In this document: in pieces, positions 49,445 to 58,368 of the stretch
Layout: every line of letters starts with the position of its first letter
Numbering within the stretch: the first letter of the stretch is position 1
Assembly: GCA_943846675.1 (NCBI GenBank)
Contig: OX044357.1
Span: 1,426,001-1,490,000 of the forward strand
Reading direction: 5' to 3'
Origin: UBA987 sp002292105
Lineage (GTDB): Bacteria; Bacteroidota; Bacteroidia; NS11-12g; UBA9320
DNA length: 64,000 bases
Made by a program: the position numbers and the translations under genes
The notes under the pieces: model-generated
Seen by the model: the letters and a program-made list of their open reading frames with translations, nothing else
Told to the model about the DNA's origin: nothing
Database searches by the model: none

Positions 49445-50179
49445 ATGAAAACAATTTTTAAGATGCTGGTTGTCTCTGCAATTTTGTGGGGCACCGGTTG
49501 TAATGATGATAATACACCCTCTGATGAGGACAAACCAACAATAACAAGCGTTAATTTTTTAGATGGGACAAGCATTCAAGCTGGAGGTAGCTTAAACGTA
49601 CGCATCACTTTTAGCGACAACATGGAGTTGTCAGAAGCCTTCGTAGAAGTTCATGATAACTTTGAAGGACACAAACATGGTAAGGCAAATTTGAAGTATG
49701 ATGGATCTCAAATATTATCCTTGAGTGGAACAAGTGCTGATCAAACGGCTAATTTATTGGTTCCGAACAATGCGGCTGCTGGACCATATCATCTTGAGAT
49801 ATCTGTATTAGATGCAGAAGGGAATCGATCTGACGTTAAAGTACTGGATTTTGAAATCACACAGCTGGGTCAACCTACTTATACCAACTTAGTCGAGGCG
49901 ATGGAAGTAAAGGCGGGTGAAGAATTTACAATCACTTTTACTGTAGAAGATGATGTGGATCTTGCTGAGGTATCATACAAGCTTATTGACCACGAGAATG
50001 AATCTGCAGCGCCTATTTCAGATGGTGATATTGACCTTGAGGGCAGTTCAGATCTTAGTTTTACGTTCGATCAAAAGTTTACGATTGATAATTCTGTACA
50101 AGAAGCTGAATTAATCATTAGCACTTTTGACAGTGATGGGAATTTGTCCATCACTGAAGTCGAAATAGATGTTAAGTAA
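49445..50179 (+). CDS. DUF4625 lipoprotein
   Basis: 244 residues from the ATG at 49445 (MKTIFKMLVVSAILWGTGCN), whose lipobox fits; the longer frame starts inside the previous gene. Two Ig-like DUF4625-type domains (about 30-135 and 140-240); HDNFEGHKHGKANL is His-rich and could bind metal. The end overlaps the TonB receptor start by 11 bp, so the two are co-translated. Confidence 0.85.
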   Translation: MKTIFKMLVVSAILWGTGCNDDNTPSDEDKPTITSVNFLDGTSIQAGGSLNVRITFSDNMELSEAFVEVHDNFEGHKHGKANLKYDGSQILSLSGTSADQTANLLVPNNAAAGPYHLEISVLDAEGNRSDVKVLDFEITQLGQPTYTNLVEAMEVKAGEEFTITFTVEDDVDLAEVSYKLIDHENESAAPISDGDIDLEGSSDLSFTFDQKFTIDNSVQEAELIISTFDSDGNLSITEVEIDVK

Positions 50180-52556
50180 ACGCTTATTTTTTTTCTTTAT
50201 AGGCGCGTTATTGTGCCTTGCTTCGTTTGGACAACATACTTTATCTGGGTATGTGACTAGCGAATCAGGAATTCCTTTAGAATCGGTTGATGTATTTTTA
50301 CATGAAACACATGTAGGCGTATTAACCGATTCTAACGGTTTTTTTAATATCACGGGAGTTAAAAAAGGACATTACCATTTACACGTTACGTATGCGGGTT
50401 ATCACGCGCAACAAAGAGATATTGATGTGATGTCGTCTATTGACAACTTGCGCTTTGGTCTGGAGCAATCCATCAATGAATTACACGAAGTAATCATCGA
50501 AAATTCACTTGAAAAGCAAGACTTGAAAAACAACCCTTTACAAGTGATTCACGTAGACGCGCATTTCTTAAAGCAACAAGGTGGTACGTCTTTGATGACT
50601 AAGCTTGAAAAAATACCTGGAATAGGATCATTGAACAACGGTGTTGGGGTCAGTAAACCAGCATTGCGTGGTTTGAATGGGAACAGGGTAGTGGTTACTA
50701 CAGACGGCATTAAACAAGAAGGTCAGCAATGGGGCAGCGACCATGGTCTCGAAGTAGATCCCAATAATGCAGATAAGATTGAAATAATAAAAGGTGCTTC
50801 TGCCTTGGTTTATGGATCAGATGCCGTAGCTGGTGTGATCAACATTCGGCCAGACTTACCGAAAGGCAAAGACCAGTTTTCTGTGGGCCAGCAAGCTACC
50901 TGTAACAGTTTGAATGAGTCATTTGGTTCAAGCACGTATGTTGAAGGTAACAAAGGGGGGAAGTGGTTCAAGGTAAGACTCAGTTTGCTGCGTGCCGGAG
51001 ACTACAAAGTACCCTCAGACAGCTTTTTGTTCCAAACCACTAAGCTTCCGATTTACAACAATCGATTGAAAAATACAGCTTTAGACGAGCTTGCGTTTAA
51101 TGCTTACTTAGGAATTTCAAAGAACTGGGGTTATTGGTATGCACGAGCTTCTTACTTTACACAACAATCTGGATTTTTTAGTGGAGCATTTGGCATACCG
51201 AGTGTTGGGTTACTTCAACACGACGGAGACTTTACCAATATTGACTTACCTTATCAAGAGGTAAATCACCTGAACCTATCTACACATGCAAACATTCTGA
51301 TTAACTCAAATTGGCTCGAAATTGATGCAGGCTTCCAGCGGAATAATAGGGGAGAAGTAGCGAAACCCCACTCAGGAGCGTTTGGTGAAGAAGCTACCGC
51401 AGATAATCAAGCATTGAAGCTACAACTCAATACGGCAACTTTGAATGCGCGATATTTTGTAAACGATTCAAACAGTAAAAAGATATTTGGTCTTTCAGGA
51501 CAATGGCGCAACAATGTAATTGATGGTTATGAATTTATCATTCCTGCATATAACACAGGGCTCATTGCACTCTATGGTTTAGGAAAGACAAAATCCAAAA
51601 ACGGCTGGAGAATCAATCTAGGTGGTAGAGCCGAGATCAATTATGTCAGTTTCGATTCAACTGCGATGCCTTTCTACCGAAATGGTACATTAGTTGGATT
51701 TGCTCAACGAAATGTTGTTTTCGAAACCTTTCAACCCTTATGGGCCTTAGGAATTGGATTAAATAAGGAAATCAAAAAGGGCTTGTTTATAAAAATAAAT
51801 TCAGCCAAAACAAGTCGTATGATTCAGCCCAATGAATTGGCGTCAAATGGCTTGCATCATGGAGCATTCAGATTCGAAAAAGGAGATATCAATCTTAAAC
51901 CAGAAACGGCAATCCAAAATGACGTGAGCATAATATATGAGCGCAAACGGTGGCTTATTGAATCGTCTATTTACGGCAATTACTTTTTTAATTTTGTGTA
52001 TTTAGCGCCTTCAAACCAATTCGCTCGATTGGAAATTGATGGAAATGTTTATCCATATCCAGAAGCAGGACAATTGTATGCCTATACGCAAGCACCAGCC
52101 CGTCATTATGGTTTTGAAACTTCGATTGAATATAAAGTGCTTAGCGAACTGATTTTATATTCCACAAGTGAGTATACTGAAGTGCTAAACCTCGAACGTG
52201 ATGAATATGCTCCGTTTATTCCTCCATTATCTGTCAAAACCGGTTTAGAGTACATATTCAAACCCAACAAGAAATGGCTTGATGAAATTCATGCAGAGGT
52301 AAATCTTGGCTTTTATAGTCAGCAGAATCGAGTTCCACGAAACGATATACCAACTGAAGCTTACTCCTTAGTAAATGCGAATTTGGCGCTCTATCTTAAA
52401 AGCGGTTTTGACATTAACCTAGCCGTGAATAATGTATTGAATACGGAATACTTTAGTAATATGAGTCGCTATAAGATTATAGGTATACAAGAACCTGGAA
52501 GGTCAGTGGTAATTGGGGTGTCTTACAAACTAAAATCTACACCTGACCCACACTAA
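50169..52556 (+). CDS. TonB-dependent receptor, probable metal importer
   Basis: 795 residues. Signal peptide LSKRLFFFFIGALLCLASFG; carboxypeptidase-regulatory-like domain (about 23-105); plug with KPALRGLNGNRVVVTTDG and KIEIIKGASALVYGSDAVAG, typical of siderophore/metal receptors; C-terminal barrel ending VVIGVSYKL. The upstream His-rich and DUF4625 genes suggest zinc or another metal as substrate. Confidence 0.93.
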   Translation: MLSKRLFFFFIGALLCLASFGQHTLSGYVTSESGIPLESVDVFLHETHVGVLTDSNGFFNITGVKKGHYHLHVTYAGYHAQQRDIDVMSSIDNLRFGLEQSINELHEVIIENSLEKQDLKNNPLQVIHVDAHFLKQQGGTSLMTKLEKIPGIGSLNNGVGVSKPALRGLNGNRVVVTTDGIKQEGQQWGSDHGLEVDPNNADKIEIIKGASALVYGSDAVAGVINIRPDLPKGKDQFSVGQQATCNSLNESFGSSTYVEGNKGGKWFKVRLSLLRAGDYKVPSDSFLFQTTKLPIYNNRLKNTALDELAFNAYLGISKNWGYWYARASYFTQQSGFFSGAFGIPSVGLLQHDGDFTNIDLPYQEVNHLNLSTHANILINSNWLEIDAGFQRNNRGEVAKPHSGAFGEEATADNQALKLQLNTATLNARYFVNDSNSKKIFGLSGQWRNNVIDGYEFIIPAYNTGLIALYGLGKTKSKNGWRINLGGRAEINYVSFDSTAMPFYRNGTLVGFAQRNVVFETFQPLWALGIGLNKEIKKGLFIKINSAKTSRMIQPNELASNGLHHGAFRFEKGDINLKPETAIQNDVSIIYERKRWLIESSIYGNYFFNFVYLAPSNQFARLEIDGNVYPYPEAGQLYAYTQAPARHYGFETSIEYKVLSELILYSTSEYTEVLNLERDEYAPFIPPLSVKTGLEYIFKPNKKWLDEIHAEVNLGFYSQQNRVPRNDIPTEAYSLVNANLALYLKSGFDINLAVNNVLNTEYFSNMSRYKIIGIQEPGRSVVIGVSYKLKSTPDPH

Positions 52557-53313
52557 AACTATCTCGATCGTTTAGTACAGGAAACTGAGCCCTTCTGTTA
52601 TCTAGCTTTTCTTTAGGCAAGCTAAATGATACTACAACGTCTTGTCCTAGATTATGAGCAAGTGATTGTCCATCAAAATCAAAGATGACGGAATTTCCGT
52701 TATAATCGATCCCTTCACCGTCTTGACCGATACGGTTTACTGCTGCGACATAACACTGATTTTCAATGGCGCGGGCTTTTGTTAAAGCAAGCCAATGACT
52801 GATCCTTTTTTCTGGCCAATTGGCAGTATATAAAAGGACGTCATAAGCCAAATCGTTGCGGCTCCAAACAGGAAAACGCAAGTCGTAGCATACTTGAGGA
52901 CATATCTTCCAACCTTTGGTATTCCAAACTACGCGATCACTTCCTTTGGTGAATACTTTGTCTTCGCCGGCCATAGAGAATGCATGACGCTTGTCGTAGT
53001 ATTCTGTTTCTCCTGATGGTGAGACTTTTACAAACCGGTTGAAATACTTGTCGTTTTCTTCAATGATTAAACTGCCCGCCAGTTCGAACTGTTTTTGCTT
53101 GGTAACACGCTTCATCCATTGAATGGTTGGACCTTGCATGGTTTCTCCATTTTTGGACGGATTCATACTAAATCCCGTATTGAACATTTCAGGTAAAACG
53201 ACAAGGTCGGTGTCAGAAATGGTTTCTATAATTTGACTAAAATGATCCAGATTAGTCTGCTTGTCTTCCCAAGCAACTAGTGTCTGCACGAGCGATATAT
53301 TTAAATCGTGCAT
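52537..53313 (-). CDS. Omega-amidase/nitrilase-family carbon-nitrogen hydrolase (YafV-like)
   Basis: 258 residues. The nitrilase triad is present: Glu in LVVLPEMFNTGF, Lys in YDKRHAF, Cys in ICPQVCYDLRFPVWSRN. This subgroup deamidates alpha-ketoglutaramate and ketosuccinamate. It overlaps the 3' end of the aminotransferase gene by 13 bp, so the pair probably carries out glutamine-dependent transamination followed by omega-amidase removal of the product. The 3' end overlaps the convergent TonB receptor by 20 bp. Confidence 0.93.
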   Translation of the reverse strand: MHDLNISLVQTLVAWEDKQTNLDHFSQIIETISDTDLVVLPEMFNTGFSMNPSKNGETMQGPTIQWMKRVTKQKQFELAGSLIIEENDKYFNRFVKVSPSGETEYYDKRHAFSMAGEDKVFTKGSDRVVWNTKGWKICPQVCYDLRFPVWSRNDLAYDVLLYTANWPEKRISHWLALTKARAIENQCYVAAVNRIGQDGEGIDYNGNSVIFDFDGQSLAHNLGQDVVVSFSLPKEKLDNRRAQFPVLNDRDSFSVGQV

Positions 53314-54479
53314 AGTATTTCGGCCGCTTTTTCAAGTGTTTCATTCGATTTTGCGAAGCAAAATCGCAACACGTTGTTGTCTGTTTTGTTTCGGTAAAAC
53401 ACCGAGATAGGAATTGAAGCAATCTTATGTTCAATGGTAAGTCTTTTGGCAAAATCTTCATCTCCCTCGTCAGATATCTTATCATACTTCAATAATTGGA
53501 AATAAGACCCACTGCACGGCAGTAATTCAAACCTCGATCCGCGCACCAACTCCGCAAAATAATCGCGCTTCTCTTGATAAAATTGAGGTAGGCCATTATA
53601 CGTTTTAGGGTTTTTGAGCATTTTAGCATAAGCATATTGCATGGGGCTGCTTGTACTAAACGCCAAGAATTGATGGACTTTTCGTAGTTCTCGCGTTAGA
53701 TTTCTGGGTGCTAACACATAGCCCATCTTCCACCCAGTGGTATGGTATGTTTTACCAAACGAAGAAACAATAAAGCTGCGCTCCGCCAACTCTGGATAGT
53801 AGGCCACACTCTCATGCCTTGTATTGTCGAATATGATGTGTTCGTATACTTCGTCACTCAAAATGATTATGTCTGACCCATGAACAAGTTTGGCCAGTTG
53901 CTTAAGATCTTCTGGACCCAAAACACAACCACTCGGATTGTGTGGCGTATTGATGATGATCATTTTGGTTCTAAACGTGATTAGTTTGGCTACCTCGGCC
54001 CAATCAATATTGAAGTTTGGGAACTTGAGTTCGACCCGAATAGGTTTACCTCCATTCAGTTCGATAGCTGGTACGTAGCAGTCATAAGCAGGTTCAAATA
54101 AAATGACTTCATCATCTTCCTTTATAACTGAACTAATGGCGGCAAAGATGCCGTACGTTGCACCTGGCACAACGGTAACCTCATCCGGAGCACTATAATC
54201 AATGCCATATAGTTCATACGTTTTGTCCGCAATTACCTCTCGTAATTCCATCATACCCGGCATTGGTGCGTATTGGTTAAACCCTTTGCGCATGCCTTCC
54301 GTCACCAATTTGGTGAGTCTTTCGTCAGGGTTAAAGTCCGGGAAACCTTGTGACAGGTTAATCGCATCGTGCTCGTTTGCCAATCCCGACATAATAGAAA
54401 AGATAGATTGACCGTTTTTTGGAAGTTTGGAAGATATGGTTGATGGATGATTCAATGTATGCGAATTAAGTTTTGACAA
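53301..54479 (-). CDS. Class I aminotransferase, methionine/glutamine type (YbdL-like)
   Basis: 392 residues. PLP Lys in SSFGKTYHTTGWKMGYV; INTPHNPSG and LSDEVYEH are class I motifs. It probably transfers the amino group from glutamine or methionine to 2-oxo acids, as in methionine salvage, with the omega-amidase downstream pulling the reaction. Same operon, minus strand. Confidence 0.93.
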   Translation of the reverse strand: MSKLNSHTLNHPSTISSKLPKNGQSIFSIMSGLANEHDAINLSQGFPDFNPDERLTKLVTEGMRKGFNQYAPMPGMMELREVIADKTYELYGIDYSAPDEVTVVPGATYGIFAAISSVIKEDDEVILFEPAYDCYVPAIELNGGKPIRVELKFPNFNIDWAEVAKLITFRTKMIIINTPHNPSGCVLGPEDLKQLAKLVHGSDIIILSDEVYEHIIFDNTRHESVAYYPELAERSFIVSSFGKTYHTTGWKMGYVLAPRNLTRELRKVHQFLAFSTSSPMQYAYAKMLKNPKTYNGLPQFYQEKRDYFAELVRGSRFELLPCSGSYFQLLKYDKISDEGDEDFAKRLTIEHKIASIPISVFYRNKTDNNVLRFCFAKSNETLEKAAEILCTI

Positions 54480-54528
54480 ATGTGCAGAAAAGAAATTAAT
54501 TGTGATTGAATATTGATTTAAACTGAAT

Positions 54529-55812
54529 CTAATTTATACCCAAAATGAGTAATAGTTCTTGCCAGTCCCAGTATCCGTTTCCGTACCAACAACCATCATA
54601 TTGATACTGGAAATAGGTCAATAAGATGATATACAGGAAACCAACCACAGCGATTAGCACGGTCGATACATTAATTTTTAGTTTATCTATTACGTGTGCC
54701 ATGGGTATAGCGAAAAAGGGAAGGAATTCTATATACCCTCTGTGACCGTAACCGCATCCCAAACCAGGCGTCCACCAAGAAGCATAGAGGTATGTAATTG
54801 CACAAAACAGTATGAGGGTCAGCGCTGTTTGAAGCATATGCTTTTTGAACCTCATGATTATGCCAATCACAAAGAGAATAAAAATAGGACTGTAAAGCAG
54901 CAGCCCGTTCGCTGGAGCAAACCACACCCGAGCAATTTTTGGATTTGCGAAGTACAAAAACCGTTCGTCGTTATAGCTATACGCCAAGTAATCTCCAAAC
55001 GCATACTTGTAATAGAGCATTTGAGGAATGATTAAAACCAACATAAACGGGATGGCAACTCCAATACCTTTTAACACCTCGGTTTTGTTTGTAATGAGTA
55101 CCTTCAAGTTTGGGATAACCAGAATTAAAGAAGCAAGACCCAAAAACAAAACATTTATAGGACGAACTAAAGATCCTAAGACGATGCAGCAAATGCTGAG
55201 TACTAGAAATCCATAACGCTCAGGTTTTGCAATAAACCGGTTTAGGGCATACAGCAATAAGGCAAACAAGAAAAAGGAATACCCGTGCGACAAACCAGCA
55301 TCACGTGTGATATAGAAATATAAGTTTGATCCAAAAACGACAAGAAAAAGGGTCAAATACCTTGTCTTTCTTGATTGTTGAGGTAATGATTTAAATAAAA
55401 ATAGGAGGCCTAAAACGGCGTAAAAAATCGTTGATACGCCGATCATTTTATGCTGCACCTTGCTATATCCCTTTGGCTCGTCCGTTTGGATGATGGCATC
55501 AATCCCTGCACCCATTGTGAAAAAAGGTAGTTGCAAAATGGCCACTCCTATGGGATACTTACTCAGTACCTTATTTGACTTTTTGTTAAGCGAAAAACCG
55601 GTTCCTGTTTTACGCGCAATATCCTCGGGAAATTTTGAAGCGTCAAAATCGTAGTAGAATAATGCGGGTAAGAAAACTTGATAGCCAGCCTTGTCTGCCC
55701 ATAATTCGCTGTGATAATTAAAAGATCCATGCTTCGCATGACGGTTGAAGTTTAGAAACAACAGTAAACCAAAGATGAGTATAAAAATGAATTTATCTGA
55801 CTTTGTAAGCAT
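54529..55812 (-). CDS. Polytopic membrane protein (possible GT-C-like)
   Basis: 427 residues with about ten hydrophobic segments and an N-terminal loop (FNRHAKHGSFNYHSELWADK) before the second segment, in the position where membrane glycosyltransferases carry acidic residues. SWWTPGLGCGYGHRGYIEF is a distinctive late loop. It resembles uncharacterised GT-C-like proteins of Bacteroidota and Spirochaetes, but no donor or acceptor can be named. Divergent from the TraB/GumN gene. Confidence 0.8.
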   Translation of the reverse strand: MLTKSDKFIFILIFGLLLFLNFNRHAKHGSFNYHSELWADKAGYQVFLPALFYYDFDASKFPEDIARKTGTGFSLNKKSNKVLSKYPIGVAILQLPFFTMGAGIDAIIQTDEPKGYSKVQHKMIGVSTIFYAVLGLLFLFKSLPQQSRKTRYLTLFLVVFGSNLYFYITRDAGLSHGYSFFLFALLLYALNRFIAKPERYGFLVLSICCIVLGSLVRPINVLFLGLASLILVIPNLKVLITNKTEVLKGIGVAIPFMLVLIIPQMLYYKYAFGDYLAYSYNDERFLYFANPKIARVWFAPANGLLLYSPIFILFVIGIIMRFKKHMLQTALTLILFCAITYLYASWWTPGLGCGYGHRGYIEFLPFFAIPMAHVIDKLKINVSTVLIAVVGFLYIILLTYFQYQYDGCWYGNGYWDWQELLLILGIN

Positions 55813-55855
55813 CTTAGCAAAGTAAGTAATAGTATACTTGTGTTTTAATCGAATT

Positions 55856-57601
55856 ATGAAAAAATTACTCTTACTGACCTGCTCTTTGCTGGGTTTAAAT
55901 GCTTTTGGTCAAAACACCTTACTATTTGAAATTTCAGGCAATGGATTGGAAACGCCAAGTTACCTATTCGGAACTATGCATGTTCAAGATGAGGCGGCAT
56001 TTGGATGGAATGACAGTGTGTTTTGGGCTATAAATCAGGCAGATGTGGCAGCTTTTGAACTTGATTTCGATGCGAAAAGTTTGAAGAAAAGTATAAAACC
56101 GTCGAAGTCGCAAATGAAGGAGTGGGAAACGTTTTTAGTCAACGACCTTAGGCCGTCAATTGAAAATGCTATTCCTGCCGATACGTTAGGTGAACGGATA
56201 TCGAGTTTATACGTCGATATTTTGAAGGTTGTTTTGAATAATGATAAGAACAAGCGCGGAACTTTTGTTGATTTATTCCTAAAAGAATACGCAGAGAAAA
56301 ACGGAAAAGAAGTAGTTGGAATTGAATCGGTAAAAGAACAGCTAAATATTTTCTTAGACATGGATAAATCACTGCTCAAAAAGGACATCATGAGATTTGT
56401 CGAAGCAGATGATTGGAACGTCGATGTGGCAATGATAATGGGCGGTCAGCAAGATATGGTTGACGCATATAGCACACGACGCCTTTCGGATGTCTGCACC
56501 TATTTGACTCAGCAAATGGAAGGGCAGTCCAGTGCGCTAACAAATTCGCTTTATACAAGAATGTTTAATGAACGTAACGCCATCATGATGAAACGCGTGT
56601 CTAAAATGATTAAGAAGGAGTCGCATTTTATCGCGGTTGGGGCAGGTCATTTGTGCGACAATTCAGGATTGGTTTACCAACTCAAACAAGCAGGGTACAC
56701 CTTAACACCCATTGATATTGTGACCAAAAAATCCGAGGACAAGGTGAATTGGGTGAGCTACTCGAATGACAACTACTCAGTGCAGGTTCCTTCCGGCGTT
56801 AGCGAGATTGATCCTGCTGATATTGAAACGAAAGAATACATGTCGTACATATCTGGCAATGTTGAAGCCTCTTATTATACCACAAAAGGCAAAGCGGAGT
56901 TTAGAATTGAGTTGGTGATGAACGCGCATGAATCTGAAGGGTATTACGATTACGCGGAAGAAGCAGAAGGTGTCTATGACGATTATGAAACAGAAGAGGT
57001 GGATGTTGAAGAAGAAGCCACTGATGCTGTAGAAGAAGCTATGGAGGATGCAGAGGCTGAATCTGATGAGGTATATGAATATGAAGCGGAACTAGAGCAG
57101 ACTGATGCTCAGCAAGAATATGAATATTCGGTTGAAGAAGTTGAAGAGGACTATCAATACGATGAGCAGCCTGAGGTGGTTGAAGAACACGATATGGCTG
57201 ATTACGAATACGAAGAGGAAGAGGAAGTACCAGTAGACTCCGATTACGGTTCGGATATGAAGCGTAAAAAGTCAGGAAATTCTATGAAAGATGCTTTTGA
57301 GAATGATTACTGGCGGACAGTAACTAAAGCAGTAATGGGTAGAGCGATGGCGCAGATGATGGGAGAGGCAATGAAAGGAACTGGCAATCTAACTGGAGAC
57401 GAAGACTCAATAGTGGAGCAAGAAGTAGTCGTGATGGGAGAAACCTATAAGGTAGTTTCAGAAACCGCATATTTAGGTTATACCAAAACGATGTTGGTAG
57501 AGACTGACAACGGGACGTATGAACTAACGATATCGGGTGATCCGATGCTTTTAGATTCAGGCTTGCTAGACGCTTTTTTTACTAGTTTCCAGTTGAAATA
57601 A
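55856..57601 (+). CDS. TraB/GumN-family protein with acidic Tyr/Glu-rich insert
   Basis: About 581 residues from ATG 55856 (MKKLLLLTCSLLGLNAFG, signal peptide). Residues about 20-280 match TraB/GumN: SYLFGTMHVQDEAAFGWND near the N-terminus and HFIAVGAGHLCDNSGLVYQL near 260, with the conserved GT-MH and GxGH motifs. After about residue 365 comes a long stretch dominated by Glu, Asp and Tyr (about 110 residues), then a C-terminal domain. The family is suspected to be membrane-bound metalloproteases; the insert is unusual. Confidence 0.85.
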   Translation: MKKLLLLTCSLLGLNAFGQNTLLFEISGNGLETPSYLFGTMHVQDEAAFGWNDSVFWAINQADVAAFELDFDAKSLKKSIKPSKSQMKEWETFLVNDLRPSIENAIPADTLGERISSLYVDILKVVLNNDKNKRGTFVDLFLKEYAEKNGKEVVGIESVKEQLNIFLDMDKSLLKKDIMRFVEADDWNVDVAMIMGGQQDMVDAYSTRRLSDVCTYLTQQMEGQSSALTNSLYTRMFNERNAIMMKRVSKMIKKESHFIAVGAGHLCDNSGLVYQLKQAGYTLTPIDIVTKKSEDKVNWVSYSNDNYSVQVPSGVSEIDPADIETKEYMSYISGNVEASYYTTKGKAEFRIELVMNAHESEGYYDYAEEAEGVYDDYETEEVDVEEEATDAVEEAMEDAEAESDEVYEYEAELEQTDAQQEYEYSVEEVEEDYQYDEQPEVVEEHDMADYEYEEEEEVPVDSDYGSDMKRKKSGNSMKDAFENDYWRTVTKAVMGRAMAQMMGEAMKGTGNLTGDEDSIVEQEVVVMGETYKVVSETAYLGYTKTMLVETDNGTYELTISGDPMLLDSGLLDAFFTSFQLK

Positions 57602-57603
57602 TC

Positions 57604-57635
57604 AACGCCTAAATATTCAATAGAATATAGGCGTT
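57604..57635. terminator. Bidirectional terminator between convergent genes
   Basis: AACGCCT pairs with AGGCGTT (57604-57610 and 57629-57635), and inner ATATTC pairs with GAATAT, with loop AATA and a 2-base bulge. It sits between TraB/GumN and TspO, overlapping the end of the latter. Confidence 0.65.
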
Positions 57636-58067
57636 TAAGGATGTAGCAATACAAAGCCATAATAGATAGGGCAATATCAATACCGACTTTGATCGCATCG
57701 AATTCCAATATTTGATCATCATCACGGCTACTACAATGGTCAGCGATGTGATTGTTATTAGTCCAATGGTGACGTGTTGAAACTTGAAAAACATTGGATT
57801 CCAAGAAACGTTCAATATCCATTGTACGGCAAATAATAAAACAAGAATTCGTTTATTCGTAACCTGCTCGTATGCATAAGTCATGTATACTGTAAAACAA
57901 ATCATGATGGTCGTCCATGCCGCACCAAAAACCCATCCTGGAGGCGTCCAAGGTGCTTGGTTTAAGTTGGTGTACCAATCGGAGGCTACACCAGAACCGG
58001 TAAATAAGCCACCAATGGCCAATGCCCCAAAGTTGAGCAGCAGAAATAAAATGATTCGTTTTAACAT
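57609..58067 (-). CDS. TspO/MBR-family tryptophan-rich sensory protein
   Basis: 152 residues with five transmembrane helices. WYTNLNQAPWTPPGWVFGAAWT and NVSWNPMFF match the TspO signature. The family binds porphyrins and other ligands in the membrane. Convergent with TraB/GumN. Confidence 0.94.
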   Translation of the reverse strand: MLKRIILFLLLNFGALAIGGLFTGSGVASDWYTNLNQAPWTPPGWVFGAAWTTIMICFTVYMTYAYEQVTNKRILVLLFAVQWILNVSWNPMFFKFQHVTIGLITITSLTIVVAVMMIKYWNSMRSKSVLILPYLLWLCIATSLNAYILLNI

Positions 58068-58245
58068 ACTGTGAAGGTAAATCTTAAAAAGTAAAATGTA
58101 AAAGTGCCTGGATATAGAATCACGTGGCTCTGACCTTCAAACTCAGGTAAACAGGTCATAGATCAATCAAGTCTATTGTCTCTTCTCTCTATTCTATATT
58201 CTGTTTACCCTAATTCCTAATGGCTAATTCCTAATGCCTAAAAAC

Positions 58246-58368
58246 CTACATTAAAAACCCATTTTCAGTAGGTGTTGGGCCAGGTATGTTGTCATCTTCT
58301 ATCATTTCTCTTAAATCGATTTCAATAGAACGAGCAATTGATGTAATGGGCACATCGTTATACGTTCC
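58246..58368 (-). pseudogene. Bestrophin C-terminal tail cut off by in-frame TAA
   Basis: Directly after the TAA at 58369-58371 the same frame continues GTYNDVPITSIARSIEIDLR and on to NGFLM, then TAG at 58246-58248. This matches the normal bestrophin C-terminus that follows ENPFEG, with the Glu codon GAA changed to TAA. 40 codons are lost if no readthrough occurs. Confidence 0.85.
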
